Positions 52,829 through 61,954 of a DNA stretch of 64,000 nt are shown here, piece after piece. The DNA comes from JAJDTT01 sp022827025 (GTDB lineage Bacteria > Acidobacteriota > UBA6911 > RPQK01 > JAJDTT01). The stretch covers positions 4,836,001 through 4,900,000 of the forward strand of contig OZ241897.1 of the NCBI GenBank assembly GCA_965203535.1. The letters run 5' to 3'. The notes below the pieces were generated by a model. That model did no database searches, had not been told where the DNA came from, and worked only from the letters and a program-made list of their open reading frames with translations. Every line of letters starts with the position of its first letter. The stretch's first letter is position 1. The position numbers were made by a program, and so were the translations under genes.

Positions 52829-54595
52829 ATGACGAACTTGGATCCCACGAAGCTGGAAGGCTGGCAGTTGGCCGAGGCCGCTGAGAAGGTGGCCAGGCCA
52901 ATCGACCGATTGGGTTCGGAACTGGGTATTCGGGCGGACGAATTGCTTCCCGCCGGCCGGGGACTTGCCAAGGTGGATCACCGGGCGGTCATGGAACGGC
53001 TCGAAGGCTCCACCCGCGGGCGGTACGTCGACGTCACCGCCATCACCCCGACGCCTTTGGGAGAGGGAAAGACCACCACCACCATCGGACTGGTGCAGGG
53101 TCTGGCCCGGATCGGCAAGCGAGTGGCGGGCGCCATCCGTCAGCCCAGCGGCGGACCCACCTTCAACCTCAAGGGGTCGGGCGCCGGCGGCGGCCTCTCC
53201 CAGTGCATTCCTCTGGCCCCGCTCTCGATCCGGCTCACCGGCGATCTGGACTCCATCACCAACGCCCACAACCTGGCCATGGTGGCCCTGACGGCCAGGA
53301 TGCAGCACGAACGGAACTACGACGACCGGAAGCTGGAGTCGCTGGGGCTGAATCGTCTCGACCTGGATCCCGGCCGGGTGGAGATGAAGTGGGCCATCGA
53401 TTTCTGCGCCCAAACCCTGCGCAACATCAACATCGGAAACGGCGGCAAGATGGACGGCTATCCCATGGCGTCGGGATTCCAGATCACCGCCTCCAGCGAA
53501 CTCATGGCGATTCTGGCCGTTTCCCGGAACCTGGCGGACCTTCGGGAGCGGATCGGCAGGATCGTCGTGGCCTGGGACCGCCGGGGAAGGGAAGTCACCG
53601 CCGACGACCTGGAGGTGGCCGGCGCCATGACGGCCTGGATGGCGGACGCGGTCCACCCCAACCTGCTCCAGACCATGGAAGGGCAGCCCATGCTGGTTCA
53701 CGCGGGTCCCTTCGCCAACATCGCGTTGGGTCAGAGCTCCGTCATCGCGGACCGGATGGGAACCCTGTTGACCGACTACCTGGTCACCGAGAGCGGGTTC
53801 GGGTCCGACATCGGGTACGAAAAATTCTGGAACCTCAAGTGCCGGTACTCCGGACTCCGGCCTGACGCCGTGGTGATCGTGGCCACGATCCGGGCCCTCA
53901 AGAGCCATGGGGGCGGGCCGCGGGTTCGGCCGGGCCAGCCCCTGGACCCCGCCTACACGGAGAAGAACCTGGAGCTGGTGGATAAGGGATGCTCCAATCT
54001 TCTGGCCCACATCGACATCGTTCGGAAGAGCGGGATCGAACCGGTGGTTTGCGTCAATCGGATCGTCACCGATTCCGACGAGGAGATCGCCTTGGTGAAG
54101 CGGACCGCGGACCAGGCCGGGGCTCCCTTCGCCATGTCCGACCACTGGCTCAAGGGGGGCGAGGGGGCCGTGGAGTTGGCCGAGGCGGTGGTCGCGGCCT
54201 GTGAGCAGAAACCGGACTTCCGGTTTCTCTATGACCTGGAGAGCACCTTGGGCGAACGGATCGAGCGCATCGCCACCGAGGTCTACGGGGCAGCGAGCGT
54301 GAGCTACTCGCCGGAGGCCCGCCAAAAGCTGGAGCGGCTGGACAGCGATCCCCGGAACCGCTCGCTGGGGCTCTGCATGGCCAAGACGAATCTGAGCCTT
54401 TCTCATGATCCCCAGTTGAAGGGCCGTCCCCAGGGATGGGAGCTTCCGATTCGCGACATCCTGCTCTATCGGGGCGCCGGATTGGTGGTCCCGGTGGCGG
54501 GCGGGATTCTTCTCCTGCCCGGAACCGGTTCCCGGCCCGCTTACCGCGGGATTGACGTCGATACGGAGACCGGCCGGATCCAGGGATTGTTCTGA
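52829..54595 (+). CDS. fhs: Formate-tetrahydrofolate ligase
   Basis: The enzyme makes 10-formyl-THF from formate, THF and ATP in one-carbon metabolism. The protein has 588 residues from the ATG at 52829, slightly above the family's 556. The P-loop region TPTPLGEGKTTTTIGL, the PSGGPTFNLKGSGAGGG segment and YEKFWNLKCRYSG-type motif are all present. The frame is open upstream into the DUF1553 gene region, but the extension is not conserved. An SDR gene follows 5 bases after the stop. Confidence 0.96.
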   Translation: MTNLDPTKLEGWQLAEAAEKVARPIDRLGSELGIRADELLPAGRGLAKVDHRAVMERLEGSTRGRYVDVTAITPTPLGEGKTTTTIGLVQGLARIGKRVAGAIRQPSGGPTFNLKGSGAGGGLSQCIPLAPLSIRLTGDLDSITNAHNLAMVALTARMQHERNYDDRKLESLGLNRLDLDPGRVEMKWAIDFCAQTLRNINIGNGGKMDGYPMASGFQITASSELMAILAVSRNLADLRERIGRIVVAWDRRGREVTADDLEVAGAMTAWMADAVHPNLLQTMEGQPMLVHAGPFANIALGQSSVIADRMGTLLTDYLVTESGFGSDIGYEKFWNLKCRYSGLRPDAVVIVATIRALKSHGGGPRVRPGQPLDPAYTEKNLELVDKGCSNLLAHIDIVRKSGIEPVVCVNRIVTDSDEEIALVKRTADQAGAPFAMSDHWLKGGEGAVELAEAVVAACEQKPDFRFLYDLESTLGERIERIATEVYGAASVSYSPEARQKLERLDSDPRNRSLGLCMAKTNLSLSHDPQLKGRPQGWELPIRDILLYRGAGLVVPVAGGILLLPGTGSRPAYRGIDVDTETGRIQGLF

Positions 54596-54600
54596 CCGGT

Positions 54601-55401
54601 ATGGCAGGGTCCGATCGTTTCAGTCTCGAGGGCAAGGTCGCAGTCGTCACGGGAGCCGGATCGGGTCTCGGAGAAGATCTCGCCCTGGCGCTGGCCGAGG
54701 CCGGCGCCGGCGTGGCCGTCGGGGACCGGGACGGGACTCTGGCCGAAGCCGCCGCCCGGCGAATACGCCGGCGGGGACGGGACGGGTTGGGAGTGGAGGC
54801 TGACGTCTCCCGGCCCGAGGACGTCGACCGCATGATGGCGGCCATTGAGGAGCGTTTCGGGCGCCTCGACATCCTGGTGAACAACGCCGGGATATCCATT
54901 CCCGCCGCCACCCTCGACGCCCCCCTGGAGGTCTGGCAGAGGGTCTTCGACGTCAACTCCACCGGGACCTTTCTCTGTTCCCAGCGAGCCGGCCGGATCA
55001 TGGTCCCCCAGGGTGGCGGGTGCATCATCAACATCGCTTCGGTCTACGGGCACGTGGGAGTGGATCCCTCGGTCTCCCATCCTCCAGGAAACCCGACCCG
55101 CGAGGACCTGGCCTACTCGGCCAGCAAGGGAGCCGTCATCAGCATGACCCGGGCGCTGGCGACCTACTGGGCGGAGTTCAAGATTCGCGTCAACGCCATC
55201 AGTCCCGGAATGATCCGGACCGAGCGGCTGAAGACGGCGGTCCCCGGGGATACCTGGTCCCGTTTGATCGAGCGCACGCCGTTGAAACGCCCGGGCACGG
55301 GGGAGGACCTGCAAGGGGCCGTCATCTACCTGGCCTCGGACGCGGCTTCGTTCGTCACCGGACAGGTCCTCTGCGTGGACGGAGGCTGGCTGGCCTGGTA
55401 A
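54601..55401 (+). CDS. SDR family oxidoreductase
   Basis: The protein has 266 residues of classical short-chain dehydrogenase. NAD(P) motif TGAGSGLG (17-24), NNAG (94-97), catalytic Ser147, Tyr172 and Lys176 (YSASK) are all present, and the C-terminus ends in VLCVDGGWLAW. Asp42 (GDRDG) at the end of strand 2 favours NAD. The gene begins 5 bases after fhs, so the two are in one operon, though no pathway link is clear. The substrate is probably a sugar or hydroxy acid. Confidence 0.92.
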   Translation: MAGSDRFSLEGKVAVVTGAGSGLGEDLALALAEAGAGVAVGDRDGTLAEAAARRIRRRGRDGLGVEADVSRPEDVDRMMAAIEERFGRLDILVNNAGISIPAATLDAPLEVWQRVFDVNSTGTFLCSQRAGRIMVPQGGGCIINIASVYGHVGVDPSVSHPPGNPTREDLAYSASKGAVISMTRALATYWAEFKIRVNAISPGMIRTERLKTAVPGDTWSRLIERTPLKRPGTGEDLQGAVIYLASDAASFVTGQVLCVDGGWLAW

Positions 55402-55479
55402 GGGTTCTTGCCACGGCGCCGCCGGGAGGGAGAATGAGCTGTTGACGGACAATTCAACTACGGACGGGAGGTCGAAAGA

Positions 55480-55860
55480 ATGAACAAGGACAGTTCCAAG
55501 GCATGCAAACCGGTTCGTTTCGTGGATCTGGCAGACATCGCCGCGAATCAGGAGACGCTGGAGCACAAGTCGTTCAACGATGCCTTCGGGCTCCCCGGCC
55601 ATCTGCGGATGTCGGTGGGCCGGTTGGCGCCCGGTGGGAGCGTGGAGCATCACCGGCACTTCACCATGGAGGAGGTCTACTACCTGATGAAGGGCCGCGC
55701 CATGGTGCGAGTCGATGACGACGAGTACGAGGTGGAGGAAAATACAGCCATCTACTTTCCCCCCGAGCCCATGCGGTCGGTCTACAACCACACCGACGAG
55801 GACTGCTGGTGGCTCTTCGTCGGCGCCCCTCCCGACGTGAAGCCGCAGGACCAACGGTAA
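55480..55860 (+). CDS. Cupin-domain protein
   Basis: The protein has 126 residues and a single cupin barrel. Motif 1 holds the metal ligands His58, His60 and Glu64/65 (VEHHRHFTMEEVYYLMKG), and motif 2 His104 (VYNHTDED). It could be a metal-dependent isomerase, dioxygenase or a sensor. A ribosome binding site (GGGAGG) lies ahead of the ATG. It sits in a run of plus-strand genes after the SDR gene. Confidence 0.88.
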   Translation: MNKDSSKACKPVRFVDLADIAANQETLEHKSFNDAFGLPGHLRMSVGRLAPGGSVEHHRHFTMEEVYYLMKGRAMVRVDDDEYEVEENTAIYFPPEPMRSVYNHTDEDCWWLFVGAPPDVKPQDQR

Positions 55861-55897
55861 CGAAGGTCCCGTGAACCGAGTTCAACCTGGAGGAGTC

Positions 55898-57514
55898 ATG
55901 AATCTGAAGCTACACGCCGGCCTGTTTTTCTCGATCCCGTTGCTGCTCTGCCTGGGGGCCGGCTGTTCCGGCGGCGCGCCGGATACGGCCGAGCCTGACG
56001 GATTCCGTTTCGAGACGGTTCCGGGAGTCGTCCGCGGCGAGGCGCCGCTCCTGGCCATCGACGACCACCTGTTGCCGCTGTGGCGGAACGTCTCCCTCTA
56101 CTATTCCAAGCCGGAGGTGAGGCTGGAGCCGGTATTGACCCCCAGCCGCGACGATCCCGACAAGCCGGATTACATCGGGACCCATTTCTACGGGACGGTT
56201 CTCTTCGACGAGGGGAAGTACCGCATGTGGTACTACCCCCTGGGGACGGGAGAGACCGAGAGCGGGTTCACGGTGGGGCCGGTCAGCTACGCCGAGAGCG
56301 ACGACGGGATCCACTGGGTCAAGCCGAACCTGGGCCAGGTGGAATACAAGGGGAGCCGTGAGAACAACCTCCTGGATCTGCCCGGCGAGCGGATGTACGG
56401 CGGCCACGTCCTCAAGGAAGAGGAGGAACCGGACCCGCAGCGCCGCTACAAGATGGTCTACAACCTCCACAACGGCACGACCTGGGTCTTCCGGACGGCC
56501 ACGAGCCCCGACGGAATCCGCTGGAAGGTCAAGGATCGGGACGCCGTCGACAAGTTCATCGAGATTGCGGGGGTCTACAAGCACAATAACTTCTACGCGG
56601 TCCACGGGCAGGCCAGCGGGCACAGCGAAGGGGGCCATGCGCATGGGCGCCAGGGCTATGCCGCCGTCTCGGCCAATTTCGAGGACTGGGTATCAGGGTA
56701 CGCCCCGGCGTTTCTGATTCGCGAGCCGGAAGATCCCGCCAAACGGGGCGGACGCAAGCCCTATGATCAGGTGCACCTGGGCATCGGCGCCCGCAGCTAC
56801 GGCAGCGTCCTGGTGGGCCTGTTCGGCCTCTGGCACAACTTCCCCGGGGACACGACCCGGAACGTCCCCGCGGCCTGGTTCGGGCACGGCAAGATCTCGG
56901 CCGATTTCGGCCTGGTGGTCAGCAACGACGGGATCCATTTCCGAGAGCCCGTGAAGGGGCACGTCTACCTGCATCGGGACGACTCTCCGGTGACCAACGA
57001 TCCGGGAAAGGACTACCCGACGATCCTCTGCCAGTCGGGCAACGGGATCCTCAACGTAGGGGACAAGACCCTCATCTACCACGGACGCTGGCGCAACGCC
57101 GAGTACGGCGAGGAGTATTACGCGGAAGTGGGGCTGGCCACGCTGCCCCGGGACCGCTGGGGAGCCCTGGGGCTCTATCCCGAGGGCTCGACGCGGCTGG
57201 ACGAGCCGAAGGGCTGGGTCTGGTCCGCTCCGGTGACTCTGCCCAGAGGCGGTTTCGAAGTGGTCCTCAATGCCGACCATGCCCGGCTCATGAAGGTGGA
57301 GCTCTCCGACTCCGCGTTCAATCTGTTGCCTGGGTATTCCGGGGAGGCGAGCGGCGTACCTCAGGGAGAAGGTGGACTCGACGTTCCCGTTCAATGGTCC
57401 GGAGGAGACCTGTCCGCCTTGGCGGGTCAGACGGTGCGCCTGCGGATCCACATGGAGCGGGAGGCGGACGCCGATCCCCGGCTCTATGCTGTATATCTGA
57501 GGGAAAACAACTGA
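55898..57514 (+). CDS. Lipoprotein with GH32/GH43-like five-bladed propeller
   Basis: The protein has 538 residues from the ATG at 55898 (GGAGGAG upstream). The lipoprotein signal ends LCLGAGC (Cys25). The body shows repeats of the five-bladed propeller type: EGKYRMWYYPLGTG, SYAESDDGIHWVKPN, YKMVYNLHN, TSPDGIRWKVKDRD, VVSNDGIHFREPV. The phrase SxDGIxW occurs three or four times and is the hallmark of GH32/43-like families that cleave sugars. Catalytic carboxylates cannot be fixed by eye. It is likely on the outer surface or in the periplasm. Confidence 0.78.
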   Translation: MNLKLHAGLFFSIPLLLCLGAGCSGGAPDTAEPDGFRFETVPGVVRGEAPLLAIDDHLLPLWRNVSLYYSKPEVRLEPVLTPSRDDPDKPDYIGTHFYGTVLFDEGKYRMWYYPLGTGETESGFTVGPVSYAESDDGIHWVKPNLGQVEYKGSRENNLLDLPGERMYGGHVLKEEEEPDPQRRYKMVYNLHNGTTWVFRTATSPDGIRWKVKDRDAVDKFIEIAGVYKHNNFYAVHGQASGHSEGGHAHGRQGYAAVSANFEDWVSGYAPAFLIREPEDPAKRGGRKPYDQVHLGIGARSYGSVLVGLFGLWHNFPGDTTRNVPAAWFGHGKISADFGLVVSNDGIHFREPVKGHVYLHRDDSPVTNDPGKDYPTILCQSGNGILNVGDKTLIYHGRWRNAEYGEEYYAEVGLATLPRDRWGALGLYPEGSTRLDEPKGWVWSAPVTLPRGGFEVVLNADHARLMKVELSDSAFNLLPGYSGEASGVPQGEGGLDVPVQWSGGDLSALAGQTVRLRIHMEREADADPRLYAVYLRENN

Positions 57515-57568
57515 AGCTATAGTTTGAGCGAAAAATACTCATCCGATTCGCCAACACAAATATGGCAG

Positions 57569-57979
57569 TTATTTTATGCCAAATTTGCGACGCCAATCAT
57601 TCGCTTCTCGCGGTGCAGCCCGCTCCACTGCATTGATCGCGTCCTTAATTCGCGTCCTATGCCGGGCTACTTCACCAAGACGGTACACTTGCTTAAGAAA
57701 TGTGTGGTAATCTCTCTTTTCAAACGAACGGATGAGTAATGATCTCACATCATATGGCAGCGTTACATCTATCTTGTCGATCATGGAAAGTAATTCTCCG
57801 GCCTGCCCTTTATGAAACATCGCCTTTGCCGTAGAATCTATTTCACGCTGTGGAATATCAATGCCAGCTACCCTAGCTTTTCGGATGGCCTTTCGCAATT
57901 GTCCACTTCGGAGTAGCTCTTTCACGTCTGCTTGATTGGGACGTCGCCGTACAATGATCTTCCGGAAATCTTCCATCAT
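57569..57979 (-). CDS. Unknown helical partner of the RelE-helicase fusion
   Basis: The protein has 136 residues, mostly helical and basic, with no recognised domain (DFRKIIVRRRPNQADVKELLRS, VTLPYDVRSLLIRSFEKRDYH, ending DWRRKFGIK). Its start overlaps the stop of the helicase gene by 4 bases (ATGA), so it is made with it. It could be an antitoxin, nuclease adaptor or regulator. AT-rich codon use matches the helicase gene and differs from the flanking GC-rich genes. Confidence 0.65.
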   Translation of the reverse strand: MMEDFRKIIVRRRPNQADVKELLRSGQLRKAIRKARVAGIDIPQREIDSTAKAMFHKGQAGELLSMIDKIDVTLPYDVRSLLIRSFEKRDYHTFLKQVYRLGEVARHRTRIKDAINAVERAAPREANDWRRKFGIK

Positions 57980-59526
57980 GAATCTGATGCCTCGATTACG
58001 ATGAGAAGCTTTATCGCTCGAGACATTGCGACATAAGCATTGATTGCATGTCCGAAACTCCGGCGCAGAGATTTGATGTCTTTCGTCACTATGATCATTA
58101 CCTGTCGCTCGTGACCACGTATCTTCGTTGAATTAGCGATGACGATTGCATCTCGTGTCGGATCATCAGTGACAGGAATCGTCCATTCTGCCATTTTTCG
58201 AATCAGCATTTTGGGCGACTGATTAAGAGTCACTATTCCGATATCGCGGCGAGAATGAGTTTTTAATAGTCTATGCATGAGGCCGCCAAGGATGTCAATC
58301 AAGTTCCTGAGATTGACAGTGCTTTGAACGACTTCCCCCGATTCAAATAATGGAATATCAGCCAACGGTTTGGTCGGGAGTGCGTCAGAAAGCAGATCGA
58401 GATAATACTCGGCGATTTCGAGTGCATTTCTGTAGTTTATGGTCAATCTGTACTCGCGCAGTCTAGGAAATTTACATAGCATTGTCTTCCAAGAAGATAT
58501 TCGGTCCCGATAACGTCGCACATCGCCTTTTCTGATGTTTCCACCGAGTTGATTGATATCATAGAAGAGTGTAATTCCCTTATTGGAGGGCATCTGTTCG
58601 GCAAGCTTAGCAAGCCAAGTTACGTGAATTTCCTGCGCCTCATCAATGACTAAATGGTCGACGGCACCGACAAGTTGAATGAGCTCGTCGGCGTTACCCG
58701 GAACGAAAAAATAATTTGAGTCGTTTTTGTCACCGATCAAAGTGAGGAGTCGATCCTTCGATATATCGAGTACAGACTTGTGTGGACAAACAAAACCGAC
58801 GGAAACCCCGGACTCGATCAAGTATTTCGTCCGATACCATGCGCAAACAGTTTTCCCCGTACCTGCGGAGCCGACGACTGCTGTACGAAAGGAAGGCGGG
58901 AACTCCACAAGATATGCCTGTGAAGGGTGCAAGTAAGTTTCCCAATCGGTGCCGCCAGCGTCGAGAATCCGGGTGAAGTCTTCATCCTTATGGAGAACAC
59001 GAAAACGAGCCTGTGGAATAATGAGCTCGCTTGTCTCATACAATCTTAGGGCCAAGTCAGCGGTTGCGGCTGAAACTTCGGCTGCTGCGTCTAGAAGATC
59101 GTCCTCTGTAGAAATCATACGAAAAGGGTCGGCTTCCCCCTGAGCGATCCCGAACGAAAGAAGTGCACTGTAAACGTCGCTTGGACGGAACCGGTCGGTC
59201 GTCATCGACACGACGGGGTCGGCTTGATTATTGCGGTTCACGCTGTCTCGATCAGCCAGATCATGCTTGACCACCCGATGCAGAATGAGTGCAGCATTCT
59301 GACGTTGAGCAAGGACGCGGAAATTCATGTCAACGGAGAGTGAAACCATGTTGGATCTGCGAGATCCGCGGAGGCCATGGAGCCGCCAGCCGGGTAGAGC
59401 CACCTGCGGAAGTCTTGCAGGTTTGATCTTGTGGAGGCCGCTTATCATTTGGTAGCATTTTTTCGCCAAAGCTTGAGGTAAGCTTTGCAAATCCCGCAGG
59501 AAACGCTCTGTGAACTTGATGTCCAT
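57976..59526 (-). CDS. RelE-like toxin domain fused to SF1 helicase
   Basis: The protein has 516 residues from the ATG at 59526. Residues 1-93 look like a RelE/HigB-type barrel (FTERFLRDLQSLPQALAKKC, GWRLHGLRGSR, DMNFRVLAQRQNAALIL). Residues about 205-516 are a UvrD-like SF1 helicase: Walker A VGSAGTGKT (218-226), Walker B LVIDEAQE (292-299), YDINQLGG (motif III-like, 322-329), LTINYRN (motif IV, 361-367), KIRGHERQVMII (motif V) and YVAMSRA (motif VI). Similar RelE-UvrD fusions exist in bacteria, but this one is short and has a coupled 136-residue partner. Confidence 0.8.
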   Translation of the reverse strand: MDIKFTERFLRDLQSLPQALAKKCYQMISGLHKIKPARLPQVALPGWRLHGLRGSRRSNMVSLSVDMNFRVLAQRQNAALILHRVVKHDLADRDSVNRNNQADPVVSMTTDRFRPSDVYSALLSFGIAQGEADPFRMISTEDDLLDAAAEVSAATADLALRLYETSELIIPQARFRVLHKDEDFTRILDAGGTDWETYLHPSQAYLVEFPPSFRTAVVGSAGTGKTVCAWYRTKYLIESGVSVGFVCPHKSVLDISKDRLLTLIGDKNDSNYFFVPGNADELIQLVGAVDHLVIDEAQEIHVTWLAKLAEQMPSNKGITLFYDINQLGGNIRKGDVRRYRDRISSWKTMLCKFPRLREYRLTINYRNALEIAEYYLDLLSDALPTKPLADIPLFESGEVVQSTVNLRNLIDILGGLMHRLLKTHSRRDIGIVTLNQSPKMLIRKMAEWTIPVTDDPTRDAIVIANSTKIRGHERQVMIIVTKDIKSLRRSFGHAINAYVAMSRAIKLLIVIEASDS

Positions 59527-59891
59527 TGTCTGATTATCCGAATGTACCACGCGACTGTTGTGGTGCACGACCCACTTCAACGCCGGGTAACAATACGCGC
59601 CGAACGGCCCGATTTCGCACAAGATCGGGGCCATAAGAAACCGCGTCCACCGTCGTAGCCGCAGTCCCATTGACTGTACGATATTGGCCAAGATACTGCA
59701 CTCGTCTCTTCGACGAGGGTGTCAAAATTGGCTTGCGTGAACACCTGGATGGAGAGTCTGTGGATGGACGCCGGCCGTCCAGCGTGGACCTTGCTGCTTC
59801 GTAGGACGGATATTATCCCTGGGTCTTGACCCGGAGCGTTAGGTGAGCGATGTGGCACTTGGCCTCTATTGGATTGGCTAGCGATAGCACG
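59527..59891. other. Intergenic region upstream of the RelE-helicase gene
   Basis: 365 bases between two minus-strand cassettes. It must hold the promoter of the RelE-helicase unit. A small inverted repeat (CTCGTC-TCTTC-GACGAG, 59701-59717) is present, with no T-run. No further gene was seen. Confidence 0.45.
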
Positions 59892-60518
59892 TCAAACTTT
59901 CGGTACCGAATTTCGGGGCGAAGGGATGGCGTTCGGATTCCTGCGGGCGACCTGATCGACGATCGTGTCGAAGAAATGTGCGAACGGCTGCGAAGTGGAG
60001 ACAATCGAAGCCGATGATCCGAAGTTGACTTGGACCAGCACAAAGTCTTCGATCATGCCGGTCGCCCAAGCGGGAGGCCTTCTACCGGACAAGGATGCCA
60101 ATCGCTGTTCCGCGATTTCGGCCCATGTCGCTCCGTATCTCGGCGAAACCGCGTCGTTTTCGACATTGAAGATCATGACGTAACCGATGGCGATTTCGGG
60201 GGAGTGCAGCTGAGCGTTCGCCGTCTCGCCGATCAAGTCGTCGATTCTGTTGGGTACGGTTCCTGCCAAGTTTTTCAGAATAGATTTCAGCGAGATCCCG
60301 AGACGATATTTCCCGTCGTATTGCCAAGCGACGTCCCACCGCTTGTCTCTTCCTGCGCCGGGAATCGAAGACTCCTTTTCGACGCCTTCCAGCCCTCGTC
60401 GCTCCAACTCCTGGACACAATAATCGGCCAGTTTTGTCAGCCGAGTCGTGGACGTGGCTTTGCCCTCAAGGACCGCAATCCGATAGAGGCGGGATATTGC
60501 GTCTTGGAGTGAGATCAC
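59892..60518 (-). CDS. Type II restriction endonuclease (PD-(D/E)XK-like)
   Basis: The protein has 208 residues from a GTG start at 60518. A likely catalytic core is Asp62-x13-Ser76-x-Lys78 (KRWDVAWQYDGKYRLGISLK), a PD-(D/E)XK variant with Ser in place of Glu. It lies 9 bases downstream of the methyltransferase gene. The small size and setting identify the restriction half of the system; the recognition site is unknown. Confidence 0.75.
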   Translation of the reverse strand: MISLQDAISRLYRIAVLEGKATSTTRLTKLADYCVQELERRGLEGVEKESSIPGAGRDKRWDVAWQYDGKYRLGISLKSILKNLAGTVPNRIDDLIGETANAQLHSPEIAIGYVMIFNVENDAVSPRYGATWAEIAEQRLASLSGRRPPAWATGMIEDFVLVQVNFGSSASIVSTSQPFAHFFDTIVDQVARRNPNAIPSPRNSVPKV

Positions 60519-60527
60519 GGGTTCGCT

Positions 60528-61577
60528 TCAGACAGCGACGAGAGATGCTGACGATTGCCGAGTGTTGATGACTGGGGTTCGAAGCTGTCCGGCAATCCGG
60601 CCAGGTCTTACGGTTACGTCGTTCCACAGGCGGTTGGTCTTGTTGCGCAGACGCCTGAGCGCCGTCTCGAAGTATGTCGGATCAACCTCGATGCCGATGC
60701 TGTTTCTTCCGCAAGTAATGGCGGCGATCTGAGTCGATGCGGTTCCCATGAACGGGTCCAGGACGGTATCGCCCACAAAGCTGTACATGCGAATGAGCCG
60801 CTCGGCCAATTCCACCGGAAAGGGTGCCGGGTGCGTGCGAGTCGAGGCGCCCCTGATGTCGGTCCAAACTTGGCGGAAGAGCTTTTGGAAGTCTTTCCGC
60901 GATAGCAGGCTCAGGGTCCTGGCCGCGATGGACGGGCTTCGATAGCCTCCCGGCTTTCTCTGCATGAGGATGAACTCAATGTCGTTCTTTATTACAGCGT
61001 TGGGCTCATAGGGTTTTCCGAGGAAGCCTCCCCCGCCACGGTCGACTTCGTAAGCGACGTTGGCAATCTTGTTCCAGATGATGGGCGCGAGATTGTCGAA
61101 TCCCAGATCGCGGCAACGCTCCTGTATGGAAGCGTGCAGTGGGACCACCGTGTGCCGGCCCGAATTCCTGCGTCTCGAAAGGCAGACGTCCCCCACCACG
61201 CAGACGAGTCGCCCCCCGGGCGCCAGCGCGCGATAACAAATGCGCCAGACCCTGTCGAGTTGGTCCAGGAACTCGTCGTAGTCCTCGACCCAGCCCAGTT
61301 GTCCGTCGGACCGGCGATATTCCTTGAGGGTCCAGTAGGGTGGGGAGGTGAGAACCAGGTGGACCGATCCTGCGGGAAAGCTCGCGTCCCGTGCGTCACC
61401 CAAATGCACCGCGTGCTCCGTGGGAACTTTGCCCACCGCGGACTCTATCATCGCCATGGCGGATGGGTTCTTCGCGAGACGCGGCAACTCACGCGCCGGG
61501 TCCTTCAGATTCTGGAGTTCTGCCGGCACCAGCGTTTCAAGTGTTCCGTTTGAACTGTTGCGTTTCCCGTTCTTCAT
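60528..61577 (-). CDS. Site-specific DNA methyltransferase (beta class)
   Basis: The protein has 349 residues. The catalytic motif TSPPYW (77-82) comes before the SAM-binding motif DPFMGTAST (274-282), the order of beta-class N4-cytosine/N6-adenine methyltransferases. SPPY favours N4-cytosine but does not prove it. The methylase gene is upstream of the endonuclease gene, which helps protect the host as the system enters a new cell. Confidence 0.9.
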   Translation of the reverse strand: MKNGKRNSSNGTLETLVPAELQNLKDPARELPRLAKNPSAMAMIESAVGKVPTEHAVHLGDARDASFPAGSVHLVLTSPPYWTLKEYRRSDGQLGWVEDYDEFLDQLDRVWRICYRALAPGGRLVCVVGDVCLSRRRNSGRHTVVPLHASIQERCRDLGFDNLAPIIWNKIANVAYEVDRGGGGFLGKPYEPNAVIKNDIEFILMQRKPGGYRSPSIAARTLSLLSRKDFQKLFRQVWTDIRGASTRTHPAPFPVELAERLIRMYSFVGDTVLDPFMGTASTQIAAITCGRNSIGIEVDPTYFETALRRLRNKTNRLWNDVTVRPGRIAGQLRTPVINTRQSSASLVAV

Positions 61578-61737
61578 CCCGTGACGCAGGTGTCAAAAAG
61601 TAGACTCACCGTATCGCAACCAACTTGGGTTCAGTCTACCTGCTGCGTGTGACCGTCGGCGAAAACGACCTCCATGTCTCCAACCACGTTCTGGCCGCAC
61701 CTGCTATTCGGAACGGGTCCAGCCTCGGATTCGAACC

Positions 61738-61891
61738 CGTAGGGGCACCCCTTGTGCGGGTGCCCTCTTCGGTCCGAACCAGACCAGGACCAAGCCAAAC
61801 ATGGGGAGGTGGTGCGTGGGTCCTGAAGGGCCGTCCGGATGATCTCGGCAGGCGACGCCGGGCGGGCGACCACACAAGGGCCGCCCCTACG
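61738..61891. repeat. MITE-like element
   Basis: Two imperfect inverted arms face each other: CGTAGGGGCACCCCTTGTG (from 61738) and its counterpart ending GCCCCTACG (to 61891). AACC directly flanks both ends (61734-61737 and 61892-61895), a possible 4-base target duplication. It sits in the 377-base gap between the methyltransferase and receptor genes. The rest of the gap (61578-61737, 61892-61954) holds no recognised gene. No transposase is inside. Confidence 0.5.
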
Positions 61892-61954
61892 AACCGGCGC
61901 GTCCATCTACTTGCATTTGCGGGACTCCACCTTAGTCGCCGTGAAGTCGGCGGA

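Noticed and set aside
59701..59717. CTCGTC-TCTTC-GACGAG hairpin
   Set aside because: Only six base pairs and no T-run, so not called a terminator; it could be chance.
61731..61745. GGATTCGAACCC, which resembles the reverse complement of a tRNA T-arm
   Set aside because: The flanking sequence cannot be folded into a tRNA; no acceptor or anticodon stems are present.
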